A program made the translations under genes and the position numbers. The notes below the pieces were generated by a model. That model was not told where the DNA came from. It saw only the letters and a list, made by a program, of their open reading frames with translations, and did no database searches. A stretch of DNA of 64,000 nucleotides, taken from positions 4,813,501 to 4,877,500 of the forward strand of contig NZ_CP033334.1 of assembly GCF_013170705.1 (NCBI RefSeq). Reading direction: 5' to 3'. The stretch comes from Mesorhizobium loti. GTDB taxonomy: Bacteria; Pseudomonadota; Alphaproteobacteria; Rhizobiales; Rhizobiaceae. Below, one piece after another: positions 10,465 to 19,331 of this stretch. Every line of letters begins with the position of its first letter. Within the stretch, counting starts at the first letter, position 1.

Positions 10465-11082
10465 ATGACCCGTCCCTACGCGCCCGGCTATCGCATCCCG
10501 ACCGACCTCCTGCTCAAGGCATACGCTTCGGGCGTCTTCCCGATGGCCGAAAGCGCCGGGGATCCCGAGGTTTTCTGGGTGCGGCCGGAAACGCGCGGCA
10601 TCATTCCCCTCGATGATTTTCACACGCCCAGAAGCCTGAAGAAGACAATCCGCAAAAACCCATTCGACATCCGTTTCGACTTCGATTTCGAGGCAACGAT
10701 CGATGGCTGCGCCGAAAAGCGTGAGGAACGGCGCTCGACCTGGATCAACGCGCCGATCCGAGAGGCCTATGTGCAGTTGCACCGCATGGGCCACTGCCAT
10801 TCGGTCGAGGCCTGGCGCGAGGACAACTTGGTCGGCGGCCTTTATGGCGTTTCGCTTGGACGGGTGTTCTTCGGCGAAAGCATGTTTTCCAAACAAACGG
10901 ATGCTTCGAAGATCTGCCTGGTCTACCTCGTCGAGCGCCTGAAGGCGCGCGGCTTCGCGCTGCTCGACACGCAATTCACCACGGAGCATCTGAAGCACTT
11001 TGGCGCCGTCGATGTGCCGCGCGGCAAATACGAAAAGATGCTGGCCGAAGCACTGAAGGGCGAGGCGATCTTTTTTCCGTAG
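10465..11082 (+). CDS. aat: leucyl/phenylalanyl-tRNA--protein transferase
   Basis: The 205-residue cytosolic transferase adds Leu or Phe to N-terminal Arg/Lys of proteins, tagging them for ClpS/ClpAP degradation. It shows the family blocks G-V-F-P-M-A, [11 protein letters not shown], the G-G-L-Y-G-V-S-L-G core with F-F-G-E-S-M-F, and [10 protein letters not shown] near the end. It lies 12 nt after accC and converges with the next gene, with only 12 bp between the two stops. Confidence 0.96.
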   Translation: MTRPYAPGYRIPTDLLLKAYASGVFPMAESAGDPEVFWVRPETRGIIPLDDFHTPRSLKKTIRKNPFDIRFDFDFEATIDGCAEKREERRSTWINAPIREAYVQLHRMGHCHSVEAWREDNLVGGLYGVSLGRVFFGESMFSKQTDASKICLVYLVERLKARGFALLDTQFTTEHLKHFGAVDVPRGKYEKMLAEALKGEAIFFP

Positions 11083-11094
11083 GAATCAATACCC

Positions 11095-11478
11095 CTACTT
11101 GGCCGCAGCCTCGATGGGCGTCTGCGAATGGAACATCATCTTCCAGCCGTTGACGCGATGGACATAGCCGGTGCTCACCAATGCCGCATAGGGTTCGCCA
11201 TTTTCCCGCGTCGCGTGCGCCTCGTAAGTCAGCATGATGATATCGCTGCCCGGCTCGATTATTCCCTTGAGTTCCATATCGAGATCGCGCCAGCGGTTGG
11301 GCTTGGTCGCGGTCTTGGCCAAGTCTGCATTGTCCATCGCCATTGCCATCTGAGGAAACGCCACCAGGCATTCCGTATCGGCGTTGGCGGCGTAGTAGGC
11401 TGCGTCGCCGGTCCAGAACCCTCTTTCGAGCTCAAGCAGCTCTTTCTTGCTGGCCGTGATCCGCTTGCTGTCCGACAT
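11095..11478 (-). CDS. NTF2-like (SnoaL/DUF4440-type) protein
   Basis: A 127-residue protein with the alpha+beta cone pattern of the NTF2-like superfamily: an N-terminal helix with E-L-E-R-x-F-W and the closing strands G-Y-V-H-R-V-N-G-W-K-M-M-F-H-S-Q-T-P. No catalytic role can be assigned. The start at 11478 has GGAGG at good spacing; an upstream in-frame ATG at 11523 lacks one. Confidence 0.75.
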   Translation of the reverse strand: MSDSKRITASKKELLELERGFWTGDAAYYAANADTECLVAFPQMAMAMDNADLAKTATKPNRWRDLDMELKGIIEPGSDIIMLTYEAHATRENGEPYAALVSTGYVHRVNGWKMMFHSQTPIEAAAK

Positions 11479-11552
11479 CGGTCTATCCTCCGGGCGCATC
11501 AATGCGCATCGTCCGTGATCCAACGCATGATGGACACGACGGTTCCGGGGGA

Positions 11553-12143
11553 TCAGTTGGTGTCTGACGTATCCGGTTCCGTGGGGGCGGGCTGTTCCAC
11601 ATCCGATGTGGCGGCAGGCTTGGCTGTGGTCGGCTTGGCCGCAGGTTTCGAAGCGTCGGCCTTGGTCGCGTCAGCCTTGGTGGCGCCGGGCGAAGGGACA
11701 TCCGACTTCTGCTTGCATTCCTTCAGCCAGACGTCATAGACGGCGTGTTCGACGGCATTGAGGCCGGGGCTTTCGGCGAACATCCAGCCGGTGAAGATAC
11801 GACGGATCTTGCGGTCGAGCGTGATCTCGTCGACCTCGACGAAGGAATCGGTCTTCGGTTCCTCTGTCTGCGGCCGGGAATAGCAGACGCGCGGCGTCAC
11901 CTGCAGAGCGCCGAACTGCACCGTCTCGTCGATATAGACGTCGAAGGTGATGATGCGGCCGGTGATCTTGTCGATGCCGGCGAACTCGGCGACCGGGTTG
12001 GTTATGCGATCCGACCCCGCGGGAGCCGCCGGCGCGGGTGCGGGCGCGGCAGGCGCGGGCGAAGCAGCAAACGCCGCTGTGCTGACGGCGAGGCTGGCGG
12101 CTAACGCCAAGCCGCCCGTCGATATCAGGTTGAAAAAGCTCAT
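11553..12143 (-). CDS. secreted DUF2155 protein
   Basis: This 196-residue protein has a clear signal peptide (cleavage after A-A-F-A, about residue 27), a short Ala/Pro linker, then the conserved DUF2155 core with T-G-R-I-I-T-F-D, the T-P-R-V-C-Y-S-R-P strand, F-x-G-W-M-F-A-E-S-P and H-x-V-Y-D-V-W-L-K-E-C. Two cysteines in the core may form a disulfide in the periplasm. The C-terminal 45 residues are low-complexity Lys/Ala/Pro/Asp. The family is typical of alphaproteobacteria and commonly lies next to the NDUFA12-like gene, as here. Function is unknown. Confidence 0.9.
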   Translation of the reverse strand: MSFFNLISTGGLALAASLAVSTAAFAASPAPAAPAPAPAAPAGSDRITNPVAEFAGIDKITGRIITFDVYIDETVQFGALQVTPRVCYSRPQTEEPKTDSFVEVDEITLDRKIRRIFTGWMFAESPGLNAVEHAVYDVWLKECKQKSDVPSPGATKADATKADASKPAAKPTTAKPAATSDVEQPAPTEPDTSDTN

Positions 12144-12284
12144 ATAAGGGTACCGGTGGTTCGCGCCCGGGTGATTCCGTCAACCACCAAGGCTAGTCGC
12201 CGTTTTCTGATCAGCAAGCAGCTAAACACCAATTGTGGCGATAAAGGACCGGCCTGCACTTTGCGTCGCTGCGGACGGGGCCCG

Positions 12285-12683
12285 TTACGACCCGGGCGTC
12301 CAGGCGTCATAGTCACCCGTGACCTGCGGGCGATGCTGGTTCGTCAGCACCGAGCCCTTCGGGCGATATGCCGCCGGCGTGCCGGTCAGATTGGGCTGAT
12401 GCGGCTTCTGCCAGTCGCGCGGCTTGTACTCGTCACTGGGCGGCGCGACATCGACGCGGTGATGGATCCAGCCGTGCCAGCCTGGCGGGATGGCCGAGGC
12501 TTCGGAATAGTTGCGATAGATGACCCAGCGGCGCGTGCGGCCTTCCGAATCGATTCCACCCTCGTAATAGACATTGCCGGCCTCGTCCTGGCCGACTCGC
12601 TTGCCGTACCGCCAGGTGTGCAGGCGTGTTCCCAGCGTCTGGCTGTTCCACCAGGTGAAAAACTGCGTCAGGAAAGTCTTCAT
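12285..12683 (-). CDS. NDUFA12-like complex I accessory subunit (B17.2 family)
   Basis: The 132-residue protein is the alphaproteobacterial homologue of mitochondrial complex I subunit NDUFA12. It has the diagnostic sequence G-N-x-Y-Y-E followed by R-R-W-V-I-Y, then P-P-x-W-H-G-W-I-H-H and a Pro-rich tail ending near K-G-S-V-L. It attaches to NADH:ubiquinone oxidoreductase at the inner membrane, far from the nuo genes. It reads in the same direction as the DUF2155 gene, 141 bp upstream of it. Confidence 0.95.
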   Translation of the reverse strand: MKTFLTQFFTWWNSQTLGTRLHTWRYGKRVGQDEAGNVYYEGGIDSEGRTRRWVIYRNYSEASAIPPGWHGWIHHRVDVAPPSDEYKPRDWQKPHQPNLTGTPAAYRPKGSVLTNQHRPQVTGDYDAWTPGS

Positions 12684-12911
12684 CTCAGAACCCTCGCGCC
12701 GACGGCGCCTGTTTCCTGCTTATGGCGTCAGGCCTTCGGGAAGGCAAGGGTTTTGCCGTGGGGAGCGCGCAAATGGCGCGCCAGCGACCCGACACAAGCC
12801 TGTGATCTCCAGAGGCGGAAGGACGCACGCTTGCCAAGCCTTTCCGCTCTTTCTAAAGCTCAGCGCGCCCATGCGGGTATCAATCCGGCCATGGGCCGAA
12901 GGAGGTGACGA

Positions 12912-13760
12912 TTGGCCACGAAATTGCCGACCACCGACATTAGGATCGACGCCGAGCTGATTCGCCGCCGCAAGGGCGGCACGCCACTGGTCTGCCTTAC
13001 GGCCTACACCTATCCCGTCGCTCGCCTGCTCGATCCCCATGTCGACCTGCTCCTCGTCGGCGACAGCGTCGCCATGGTCCTGCATGGTCACGAGACGACG
13101 CTGGGCGCCTCGCTCGAGATGATGATCGCTCATGGGCAAGCCGTGATGCGCGGCTCGGCCAGGGCCTGTGTCGTCGTCGACATGCCGGCCGGCAGCTACG
13201 AGGACTCGGCGGCGCAGGCGTTGGCCTCGGCGCGACGCATCATTGGCGAGACCGGCTGCCAGGCGGTGAAACTCGAAGGCGGCGTCGACATGGCCTTGCA
13301 GATCGCGGCGATCGTGGCCGCCGGCATTCCGGTCATGGGCCATATCGGCCTGCTGCCGCAATCGGTGGAGAAGGACGGCGGCTACAAGATCAAGGGCCGC
13401 ACGGACGAGACGATCGCGGCGTTGATGGCTGATGCGCTCGCCGTAGAAAAGGCTGGCGCGTTCTCCGTGGTCATCGAAGGCACGATCGAGGCGGTCGCCG
13501 CCGACATCAGCCACCGCATCGCCATTCCAACCATCGGCATCGGCGCCAGCGGCGACTGCGACGGCCAGATCCTCGTCATCGACGACATGGTGGGGCTGAC
13601 CGTCGACCGTGTGCCGAAATTCGTCAAGGAATACGCCGACCTGCGCAGCGTGATCGCGCACGCCGCCGAGCAGTACGCATCGGAGGTGCGAAATCGGACA
13701 TTCCCCGGTCCTGCGCATGTTTTTTCCGGCTCAACCACCAATGGCGGAGACCGAGCATGA
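12912..13760 (+). CDS. panB: 3-methyl-2-oxobutanoate hydroxymethyltransferase
   Basis: This 282-residue enzyme makes ketopantoate from 2-oxoisovalerate and methylene-tetrahydrofolate, the first step of pantothenate synthesis. The N-terminal C-L-T-A-Y-T-Y-P segment, the metal/substrate loop D-L-L-L-V-G-D-S-V-A-M-V, G-H-I-G-L-L-P-Q and the later I-G-I-G-A-S-G-D-C-D-G-Q motif are all present. The start is TTG at 12912 behind GGAGG. The stop overlaps the panC start by 4 nt (ATGA), indicating translational coupling. Confidence 0.97.
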   Translation: MATKLPTTDIRIDAELIRRRKGGTPLVCLTAYTYPVARLLDPHVDLLLVGDSVAMVLHGHETTLGASLEMMIAHGQAVMRGSARACVVVDMPAGSYEDSAAQALASARRIIGETGCQAVKLEGGVDMALQIAAIVAAGIPVMGHIGLLPQSVEKDGGYKIKGRTDETIAALMADALAVEKAGAFSVVIEGTIEAVAADISHRIAIPTIGIGASGDCDGQILVIDDMVGLTVDRVPKFVKEYADLRSVIAHAAEQYASEVRNRTFPGPAHVFSGSTTNGGDRA

Positions 13761-14608
13761 GCCGGCCCGATGTCGTCGATAGCGTTGCCGCACTTCGCGC
13801 CAGGATTCGCGACTGGCGGCGCGACGGCTTGCGCGTCGCCATGGTTCCAACCATGGGCGCGTTGCATGAAGGGCATCTCTCCCTGATCAGGATCGCGCGC
13901 GAAAAAGCAGAGCGCTGCGTGGTGTCGATCTTCGTCAACCCGACGCAGTTCGCACCGAGCGAGGATCTCGACAAGTACCCGCGCCAGCTTGCCCGTGACC
14001 TGGATCTGCTGGCGACGGTCAAGGCCGATCTTGCCTTCACGCCGACGGTTGGCGCGATGTATCCCGCCGGCTTTGCCACCAGGATCTCGGTCGGTGGCCC
14101 GTCCGCCGGGCTCGAATCGGACTTTCGCCCCACCTTTTTCGAAGGCGTGGCCACCGTCGTCGCCAAGCTCTTCCTCCAGGCAGCGCCCGACTACGCGGTC
14201 TTCGGCGAAAAGGATTATCAGCAGCTTTGCGTCGTCAGGCAGCTCTGCCGCGACCTTGACCTGCCCGTCGAGATCACCGGTGCCCCGACCATACGCGACG
14301 CCCATGGCCTCGCCATGTCGTCGCGCAACGCCTATCTCGACGAGGGTGAACTGGCGGTCGCTCGCCAACTCAACCTGATTCTGCGCCAAGCGGCGGCGGC
14401 GTTGGCGGCCGGCGTACATCGAGACGGTGTAACCGGCCGAGCCGGTCGTGCCCTGATCGCCGCCGGCTTCCAGAAGATCGACTATGTCGAGGCCCGCGAA
14501 AGCCTGACGCTTGCGCCCTGGCGCCGCGACAGCACGGGACGCCTCCTCGCCGCTGCCTGGCTTGGCAAGACGCGGCTGATCGACAATGTGGAAATTCCCA
14601 GGGTCTAG
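13757..14608 (+). CDS. panC: pantoate--beta-alanine ligase
   Basis: The 283-residue pantothenate synthetase condenses pantoate and beta-alanine using ATP. It shows the M-V-P-T-M-G-A-L-H-E-G-H nucleotidyltransferase motif near residue 31, S-I-F-V-N-P-T-Q-F, G-E-K-D-Y-Q-Q, and the late S-S-R-N-A-Y-L motif. It overlaps panB by 4 nt, forming a two-gene pantothenate operon. Confidence 0.97.
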   Translation: MSRPDVVDSVAALRARIRDWRRDGLRVAMVPTMGALHEGHLSLIRIAREKAERCVVSIFVNPTQFAPSEDLDKYPRQLARDLDLLATVKADLAFTPTVGAMYPAGFATRISVGGPSAGLESDFRPTFFEGVATVVAKLFLQAAPDYAVFGEKDYQQLCVVRQLCRDLDLPVEITGAPTIRDAHGLAMSSRNAYLDEGELAVARQLNLILRQAAAALAAGVHRDGVTGRAGRALIAAGFQKIDYVEARESLTLAPWRRDSTGRLLAAAWLGKTRLIDNVEIPRV

Positions 14609-14648
14609 GGCAAAGGGTCGATCGACTGCATTCAGCTTCCTGCCGCGC

Positions 14649-14993
14649 CTACCTCACGCCTATCCGCCCGCCGGTCCTTACCAATAATTGCCCCACGAGG
14701 ACCCCAATAATCCCAGCCGATGCTTTCACGACTGCATCGGCAAGATGCGCGTGGCGGCCGGGATCGATGATCTGAAGCAATTCCAGTATGCCGGCAGTCG
14801 CAATCACAAAGATCGAGGTCTGATACACTCTGTTGGGGAAGCTGATCGCCAGCGCGAAGCCCAACAGCACATAGGCCAGGGCACGCTCGATATTCGCCTC
14901 GGCTATGTGCGGTCTCATCTGGATCGGCGACAAGGTCGCGAAAATGATGATGACAAGCAGCACCAGCGCCGCAATGCGGAACAGTTTTATCAT
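14649..14993 (-). CDS. VanZ-like integral membrane protein
   Basis: A 114-residue inner-membrane protein with about four hydrophobic segments. The first follows immediately after M-I-K-L-F, and a conserved acidic residue in the third (I-L-E-L-L-Q) precedes P-G-R-H-A, the VanZ family hallmark. The start at 14993 was chosen for the AGGGG site upstream and because it opens directly into the first membrane segment; in-frame starts further upstream add 54 residues of poor composition. Role unknown; VanZ proteins are linked to glycopeptide resistance in a few species only. Confidence 0.85.
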   Translation of the reverse strand: MIKLFRIAALVLLVIIIFATLSPIQMRPHIAEANIERALAYVLLGFALAISFPNRVYQTSIFVIATAGILELLQIIDPGRHAHLADAVVKASAGIIGVLVGQLLVRTGGRIGVR

Positions 14994-15081
14994 GCCCCTG
15001 CATATCCGTCGTGAGCCGGCACAGCAAATGCTGGGATGACGCAGGAGCGGATTGGGGACGGGAGGCGGTACGAGAGGGCCC

Positions 15082-15378
15082 ATGTCCAGGTTGGCGAATG
15101 CGATCGACCGCGCCCTGCCGCAGGGCGTCGAGGCCATATACGATTCGGTTGCCAACGTCGGTCGCTGGCACGGCGACCAATTCGGCTCGATTTCGGTGTC
15201 CTGCGGCGATCCCGCGCTCCTACGCGACTATGGGTCGGAGGTTCCGTTCTTCACGGCGGTACCGAAGATGGATATCGACATGCGCTTTACGGTCGGATTC
15301 CTTCTATGCGCTGCAAGGTCCCGACGAGCGGCAGACTATGCGCTGCAAGGTCCCGACGAGCGGCAGAACTGGTCGGAG
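15082..15378 (+). pseudogene. unrecognised, probably broken small gene
   Basis: An ATG at 15082 has a GAGAGGG site just upstream and opens a frame of about 70 credible residues (A-I-D-R-A-L-P-Q-G near the start, V-P-F-F-T-A-V-P-K-M-D later). At about 15290 the likely coding signal moves to another frame (Y-A-L-Q-G-P-D-E-R-Q). That segment is then repeated by a 32-bp tandem duplication, which shifts the frame again, and the frame runs into the 3' end of the opposite-strand AIM24 gene. I do not recognise the product. A damaged or truncated gene fits best; a short intact gene ending in nonsense is the alternative. Confidence 0.4.
15304..15367. repeat. perfect 32-bp tandem duplication
   Basis: Bases 15304-15335 are repeated exactly at 15336-15367. 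The unit is not a multiple of three, so it changes the reading frame of any gene crossing it. Perfect identity suggests a recent slippage or duplication event. Confidence 0.97.
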
Positions 15379-16077
15379 TTACTCCTCTGTCGGCATGTGC
15401 AGATACATGGACTGGATGCCGACCCGGCCAGGGCCGGTGAAGCGATTGACGATGAAGTTCATATTGGCGCCGAAGAAGCCGCTCGACAGGCGGTCGATCT
15501 TGGTTTCCATCCTGACCGAGGCATCCTTGAACAGCCAGCCGCCCGGCTCGATGTCGATGGTCTCGCCAGCGGCAAGCGTCTTTTCGAAGACATTGCCGTA
15601 GCCGTGCAGCCAGACGATGCCGTCGCCGGTATCGCCGCGAAAACGGTCGATGAAGAAGCCGCTCTGGCCAAACAGCATCGTCGCCAGGCCGCGTACCCGC
15701 TCGAACGTGTAGTCGACATTGCCGGTGGCGGCGAGAAACTGGTGTTCGCGCACCTGGATCTCCTCGCCGCGCCTGAGATGGATCGGCACGATGTGGCCGG
15801 GCCCGTCACGGCTGAAGGCGATGATGCCCGCCCCCGACGCCTCGGTGACGAAGATCTGCATACCGGCCATCATGCGCTTCAGCGCGCCTTTGAGCGATTT
15901 CAGGCCGATGGTGATGGTGGAATTTTTCCAGAGCAGGATGTGGTGCTCGAAATAGACCGGCGTCCGTGTCACGTCGACCGAAAGCACGGGCACCAGTTCG
16001 CCCGCAATGTGATAGGTGACGCCACCAAAGGTTTCGTCCGACACCTGGGTCGGCATCAGTTCCGGCAAACTTGGCAT
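15379..16077 (-). CDS. AIM24 family protein (TIGR00266-like)
   Basis: This 232-residue protein is rich in beta-strands and follows the AIM24 pattern: G-D-G-I-V-W-L-H-G-Y-G in the second half, G-E-T-I-D-I-E-P-G-G-W-L-F, then G-F-F-G-A-N-M-N-F, ending in M-Y-L-H-M. AIM24 proteins are cupin-like and of unclear biochemical role; the mitochondrial homologue affects inner-membrane organisation. The start at 16077 follows GAGGGGG and begins at the conserved N-terminus. Confidence 0.87.
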   Translation of the reverse strand: MPSLPELMPTQVSDETFGGVTYHIAGELVPVLSVDVTRTPVYFEHHILLWKNSTITIGLKSLKGALKRMMAGMQIFVTEASGAGIIAFSRDGPGHIVPIHLRRGEEIQVREHQFLAATGNVDYTFERVRGLATMLFGQSGFFIDRFRGDTGDGIVWLHGYGNVFEKTLAAGETIDIEPGGWLFKDASVRMETKIDRLSSGFFGANMNFIVNRFTGPGRVGIQSMYLHMPTEE

Positions 16078-16228
16078 GGTTCCCCCTCGCCGCCTTGCAC
16101 GCCAGCCCATTCCGGCTTCCGCAAGGTCAGCGCAGCAGCTTGGTGCGTGACCCTCAGGCCGTCAAACGAAAACGGGCACATGCCGCGCCGCTCGCGAGAA
16201 GGTGATACGGAGTGCCAGCTGATGGCGC

Positions 16229-16720
16229 TCAGCCGGCAAGCGGCCTGCGATAGACCAGTGTCTGTTCGCCGGAGGGACCCGTGTGCTCGCCGGCATCGCC
16301 GGATCGTACGAAACCGTTCGCTTCGTAGAACGCGATGGCACGCTTGTTCTGTTCTTCCACTTCCAGGCGGATGGCGCGGGCTTCAGGGAAACTCTCGATG
16401 ATCTCGTCGAGCAGCATGCCGCCGATGCCCCTGCCCTGCAGGACTGGAAGCACGTAGAGCTGTTTCAGCACGACCAATTCTCCGCCATCAGCGCCTTCGG
16501 CAAAAGCCACGCCACCAATGCGCTTGCCGTCATCGGCGACGAGAAACTCGCTGTTCGGCCGTGTCAGTCTGGTTCTCAGAGAAGCAATCGAATGCCATTG
16601 GTCGGTGATTTCAGTGACCTTGGCGGCGCCATAGATGGCGTCATAGGTCGCATGCCAGGTTTCAACCAGCAGCGCCCGGACGGCGGCGAGGTCGCGATCT
16701 CCGGCGGTGCGGACGAACAT
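16229..16720 (-). CDS. GNAT-family N-acetyltransferase
   Basis: A 163-residue single-domain acetyltransferase. The acetyl-CoA loop Q-G-R-G-I-G is at about residue 101, preceded by the strand L-K-Q-L-Y-V-L-P and followed by a C-terminal A-x-x-F-Y-E-A-N-G-F motif. Its substrate is unknown. It starts 4 nt after the gatB stop on the same strand and is probably cotranscribed with it. Confidence 0.9.
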   Translation of the reverse strand: MFVRTAGDRDLAAVRALLVETWHATYDAIYGAAKVTEITDQWHSIASLRTRLTRPNSEFLVADDGKRIGGVAFAEGADGGELVVLKQLYVLPVLQGRGIGGMLLDEIIESFPEARAIRLEVEEQNKRAIAFYEANGFVRSGDAGEHTGPSGEQTLVYRRPLAG

Positions 16721-16724
16721 GGTT

Positions 16725-18224
16725 CTACTCGATGCCGAGCTTGGCCTTGACGAGGTCGTTGACCGCCTGCGGGTTGGCCTTGCCGCCTGTCGCCTTCATC
16801 ACCTGGCCGACGAACCAGCCGGCCATGGTCGGCTTGGCGCGCGCCTGTTCGACCTTGTCAGGATTGGCAGCGATTACTTCGTCGACAGCCTTCTCGATGG
16901 CGCCGGTATCGGTGACCTGCTTCAAGCCTCGGCTTTCGACCAACTGACGTGGATCGCCACCTTCGTTCCAGACGATCTCGAACAGGTCCTTGGCGATCTT
17001 GCCGGAGATGGTGCCATCCTTGATCAGGTCGATGACGGCGCCAAGCTGGTCGGGCGAAACCGGCGCATTTTCAATGTCCTTGCCCGCCTTGTTCAATTGA
17101 CCGAGCAGGTCGTTGATGACCCAGTTGGCGGCGAGCTTGCCGTCACGTCCGGCGGCCACCTTCTCGAAATAGTCGGCGACCGACTTTTCCGAGACCAGGA
17201 TCGAAGCGTCGTAGGTCGAGAGACCCAGCGAGGTGATCAGCCGCGCCTTCTTGTCGTCGGGCAGTTCCGGCAGTCCTTTGGCCAAGGCATCGACATAGGC
17301 CTGGTCGAATTCCAGCGGCAGAAGATCGGGATCGGGGAAGTAGCGGTAGTCGTGCGCTTCTTCCTTCGAGCGCATGGAGCGCGTCTCGCCCTTGACGGGA
17401 TCGTATAGCCGCGTTTCCTGATCGATCTTGCCGCCGTCTTCCAGGATAGCGATCTGGCGGCGCGCCTCATAGTCGATGGCCTGGCCGATGAAGCGGATCG
17501 AGTTCATGTTCTTGATCTCGCAGCGCGTGCCGAACTCGCCACCGGGCCGGCGTACCGAGACGTTGACGTCGGCGCGCAGCGAGCCTTCATCCATGTTGCC
17601 GTCGCAGGTGCCGAGATAGCGCATGATGGTGCGCAGCTTGGTGACATAGGCCTTGGCCTCATCGCCGGAACGCAGGTCGGGCTTGGAGACGATCTCCATC
17701 AGCGCCACGCCAGAGCGGTTGAGGTCGACATAGGACATGGTCGGATGCTGGTCGTGCATCGACTTGCCCGCATCCTGCTCCAGATGCAGCCGCTCGATGC
17801 CCACCTCGATATCCTCGAACTCGCCCTGCCGGTCGGGGCCGACCGAAACAATCACCGTGCCCTCGCCAACGATCGGCTGCTTGAACTGCGATATCTGGTA
17901 GCCCTGCGGCAGGTCGGGGTAGAAATAGTTTTTCCGGTCGAAGACGGACTTGTGGTTGATCCGCGCCTTCAGGCCGAGGCCGGTCCGGATCGCCTGCTTG
18001 ACGCATTCCTCGTTGATGACAGGCAGCATGCCGGGCATTGCCGCATCGACCAGGCTGACATTGGCGTTGGGGGCAGCGCCGAAAGCGGTCGAGGCGCCGG
18101 AAAACAATTTTGCTTGCGAGATGACCTGCGCGTGCACCTCGAGACCGATAATGATTTCCCAGTCGCCGGTGGCGCCGGGGATCAGGCGTTTCGCGTCGGG
18201 CGTGCGGGTATCGATGAGGGTCAT
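16725..18224 (-). CDS. gatB: Asp-tRNA(Asn)/Glu-tRNA(Gln) amidotransferase subunit B
   Basis: The 499-residue subunit converts mischarged Glu-tRNA(Gln) or Asp-tRNA(Asn) to the correct amide form within GatCAB. The N-terminal I-G-L-E-V-H-A-Q-V, the [14 protein letters not shown] motif, E-I-K-N-M-N-S and the C-terminal YqeY-like helical tail from about residue 350 are visible. gatA and gatC are not in the window. A GNAT gene follows in the same transcript. Confidence 0.97.
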   Translation of the reverse strand: MTLIDTRTPDAKRLIPGATGDWEIIIGLEVHAQVISQAKLFSGASTAFGAAPNANVSLVDAAMPGMLPVINEECVKQAIRTGLGLKARINHKSVFDRKNYFYPDLPQGYQISQFKQPIVGEGTVIVSVGPDRQGEFEDIEVGIERLHLEQDAGKSMHDQHPTMSYVDLNRSGVALMEIVSKPDLRSGDEAKAYVTKLRTIMRYLGTCDGNMDEGSLRADVNVSVRRPGGEFGTRCEIKNMNSIRFIGQAIDYEARRQIAILEDGGKIDQETRLYDPVKGETRSMRSKEEAHDYRYFPDPDLLPLEFDQAYVDALAKGLPELPDDKKARLITSLGLSTYDASILVSEKSVADYFEKVAAGRDGKLAANWVINDLLGQLNKAGKDIENAPVSPDQLGAVIDLIKDGTISGKIAKDLFEIVWNEGGDPRQLVESRGLKQVTDTGAIEKAVDEVIAANPDKVEQARAKPTMAGWFVGQVMKATGGKANPQAVNDLVKAKLGIE

Positions 18225-18399
18225 GGTGGCCTGCGCTTCTAGCTCGCGAAGATTGCGATTTTCGCAAATTTTGAGTGTTGGCCTTCGCTAGTGCAAACCG
18301 CCAAAAGAGACAAGCGCAAAGCCGCAGGCTAGCCTTTTCAGCCGCTCTCGCTTATAGGACGCTGATCCCAATGGAGAGTGGATGTCCACTTACGCTCAG

Positions 18400-18505
18400 T
18401 CCCGGTAGGGCCCTGACCTCCTAGCGAGGCAGGGCAGAAAACCTGAAACCCCGTGCCGCGAAGCTTCGCGGCGGCGGCATTTTTTGTTTTCCCGGAAACT
18501 CTCCC
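18400..18505 (+). promoter_or_regulatory. structured leader of yjhX with terminator-like hairpin
   Basis: Two strong elements precede yjhX. The first is a 10-bp stem with one bulged A at 18410-18435 (GCCCTG-CCTC paired with GAGG-CAGGGC). The second is a perfect 18-base palindrome at 18455-18472, inside a longer stem that can close as TGCCG/CGGCA directly before a T6 tract at 18480-18485. The T-tract ends about 20 nt before the yjhX ATG. This could be an attenuator of yjhX or the terminator of a small RNA starting upstream. I could not match it to a known riboswitch family. Confidence 0.5.
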
Positions 18506-18763
18506 ATGGATATTTCGCGCACTGAACAGCGCATCCTGCACCTGCTTGCGCAGGGCGGACGCATTGAAATCGAAAAGAACCAGAAGAAACGGATCGCCTC
18601 CGTCAAATGCCTGACCCGCGATGGCTGGCACTATCCGGGCGTCGATCTCGACCTGTTTCGAAAACTGAAACGCAAGAAGGCGGTTTCGTCGTCTGGCGGC
18701 GGTCCCTACCGCATCACAAGGCGCGGGCTCGAGCTCGTCCGCTCCGAACTCGACAACAGATAG
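18506..18763 (+). CDS. yjhX: YjhX family protein (UPF0386, putative toxin)
   Basis: This 85-residue basic protein matches YjhX along its length: the N-terminal I-S-R-T-E-Q-R-I-L-H-L-L-A-Q-G-G winged-helix start, C-L-T-R-D-G-W, and a C-terminal segment with Y-R-I-T-R-R-G. In E. coli the family has been proposed as the toxin of a YjhX/YjhQ toxin-antitoxin pair. No antitoxin-like acetyltransferase is adjacent; the nearest GNAT gene lies 1.8 kb away across gatB. The ribosome site is weak and a terminator-like hairpin lies just upstream, suggesting tight expression control. Confidence 0.9.
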   Translation: MDISRTEQRILHLLAQGGRIEIEKNQKKRIASVKCLTRDGWHYPGVDLDLFRKLKRKKAVSSSGGGPYRITRRGLELVRSELDNR

Positions 18764-18811
18764 CATATGGTTCCGCCGGTCGGACTTCCGGCCGGCGGCT
18801 CCGTTCACCGC

Positions 18812-19243
18812 TCAGGCGGTGGCGATATAGGCCCTGATCTCGTCCGCCTCGCGCTCGACATCCTCGATGCGGCGCTTGACCACGTCGCCGATGGAGACGA
18901 TGCCATCAAGCAGGCCGTCCTTTTCCACCGGCAGATGGCGGAAACGGCCCCTGGTCATGATCTCCATCACCTCGTTGACGGTGTGGTTCTCGTTGCAGAT
19001 CTTCACCTTCGGCGTCATTGCCGAACGCACGGCGATATCAAGCGCGGCGCTACCTTCCTTGGCAACGACCCGCACGATGTCGCGCTCCGACAGAATGCCG
19101 ACGATCTTGCGATCGCCATTGGTGATGACCAGCGCGCCTATCTTGTGTTCGGCGAGGATGCGGATGGCTTCGCTGAGCTTTTCGTTCGGCCCGAGCGTCA
19201 GCACGTCGTGGCCTTTTCTTTCCAGAATTGCCTTAACCGTCAT
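18812..19243 (-). CDS. tandem CBS-domain protein
   Basis: The 143-residue protein consists of two CBS domains, roughly residues 10-65 and 75-130, with the strand pattern G-A-L-V-I and G-I-L-S-E-R-D-I-V-R in the first and H-L-P-V and G-I-V-S-I-G-D-V-V in the second. CBS pairs bind adenosine ligands and act as energy sensors. The start at 19243 has a perfect AGGAGG site. It lies 88 nt downstream of the rhomboid gene on the same strand. Confidence 0.92.
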   Translation of the reverse strand: MTVKAILERKGHDVLTLGPNEKLSEAIRILAEHKIGALVITNGDRKIVGILSERDIVRVVAKEGSAALDIAVRSAMTPKVKICNENHTVNEVMEIMTRGRFRHLPVEKDGLLDGIVSIGDVVKRRIEDVEREADEIRAYIATA

Positions 19244-19331
19244 GGCGTCCTCCTCTGCTTCGCCTGCCGGCCCCCTGCCCAGACCGGCTGTCACGTAAGA
19301 GTGAACATCGTGCGCCGTGATCCGTTGCATT

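Noticed and set aside
8977..10998. 673-residue open frame antisense to accB-accC-aat
   Set aside because: It is explained by GC3 bias of the plus-strand genes, which are fully intact and recognisable. No domain features are visible.
15052..16401. 449-residue plus-strand frame running through the AIM24 gene
   Set aside because: Only its first part (from 15082) has coding character; the rest is antisense to the intact AIM24 gene.
18300..18505. 6S or SRP RNA candidate upstream of yjhX
   Set aside because: The long closing stem of 6S RNA and the GGAA tetraloop motif of SRP RNA are absent, so only a generic structured leader is claimed.
16229..18763. YjhX-YjhQ toxin-antitoxin pair formed by the nearby GNAT gene
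   Set aside because: The GNAT gene is on the opposite strand, coupled to gatB and 1.8 kb from yjhX, so there is no operonic pairing as expected for such a module.
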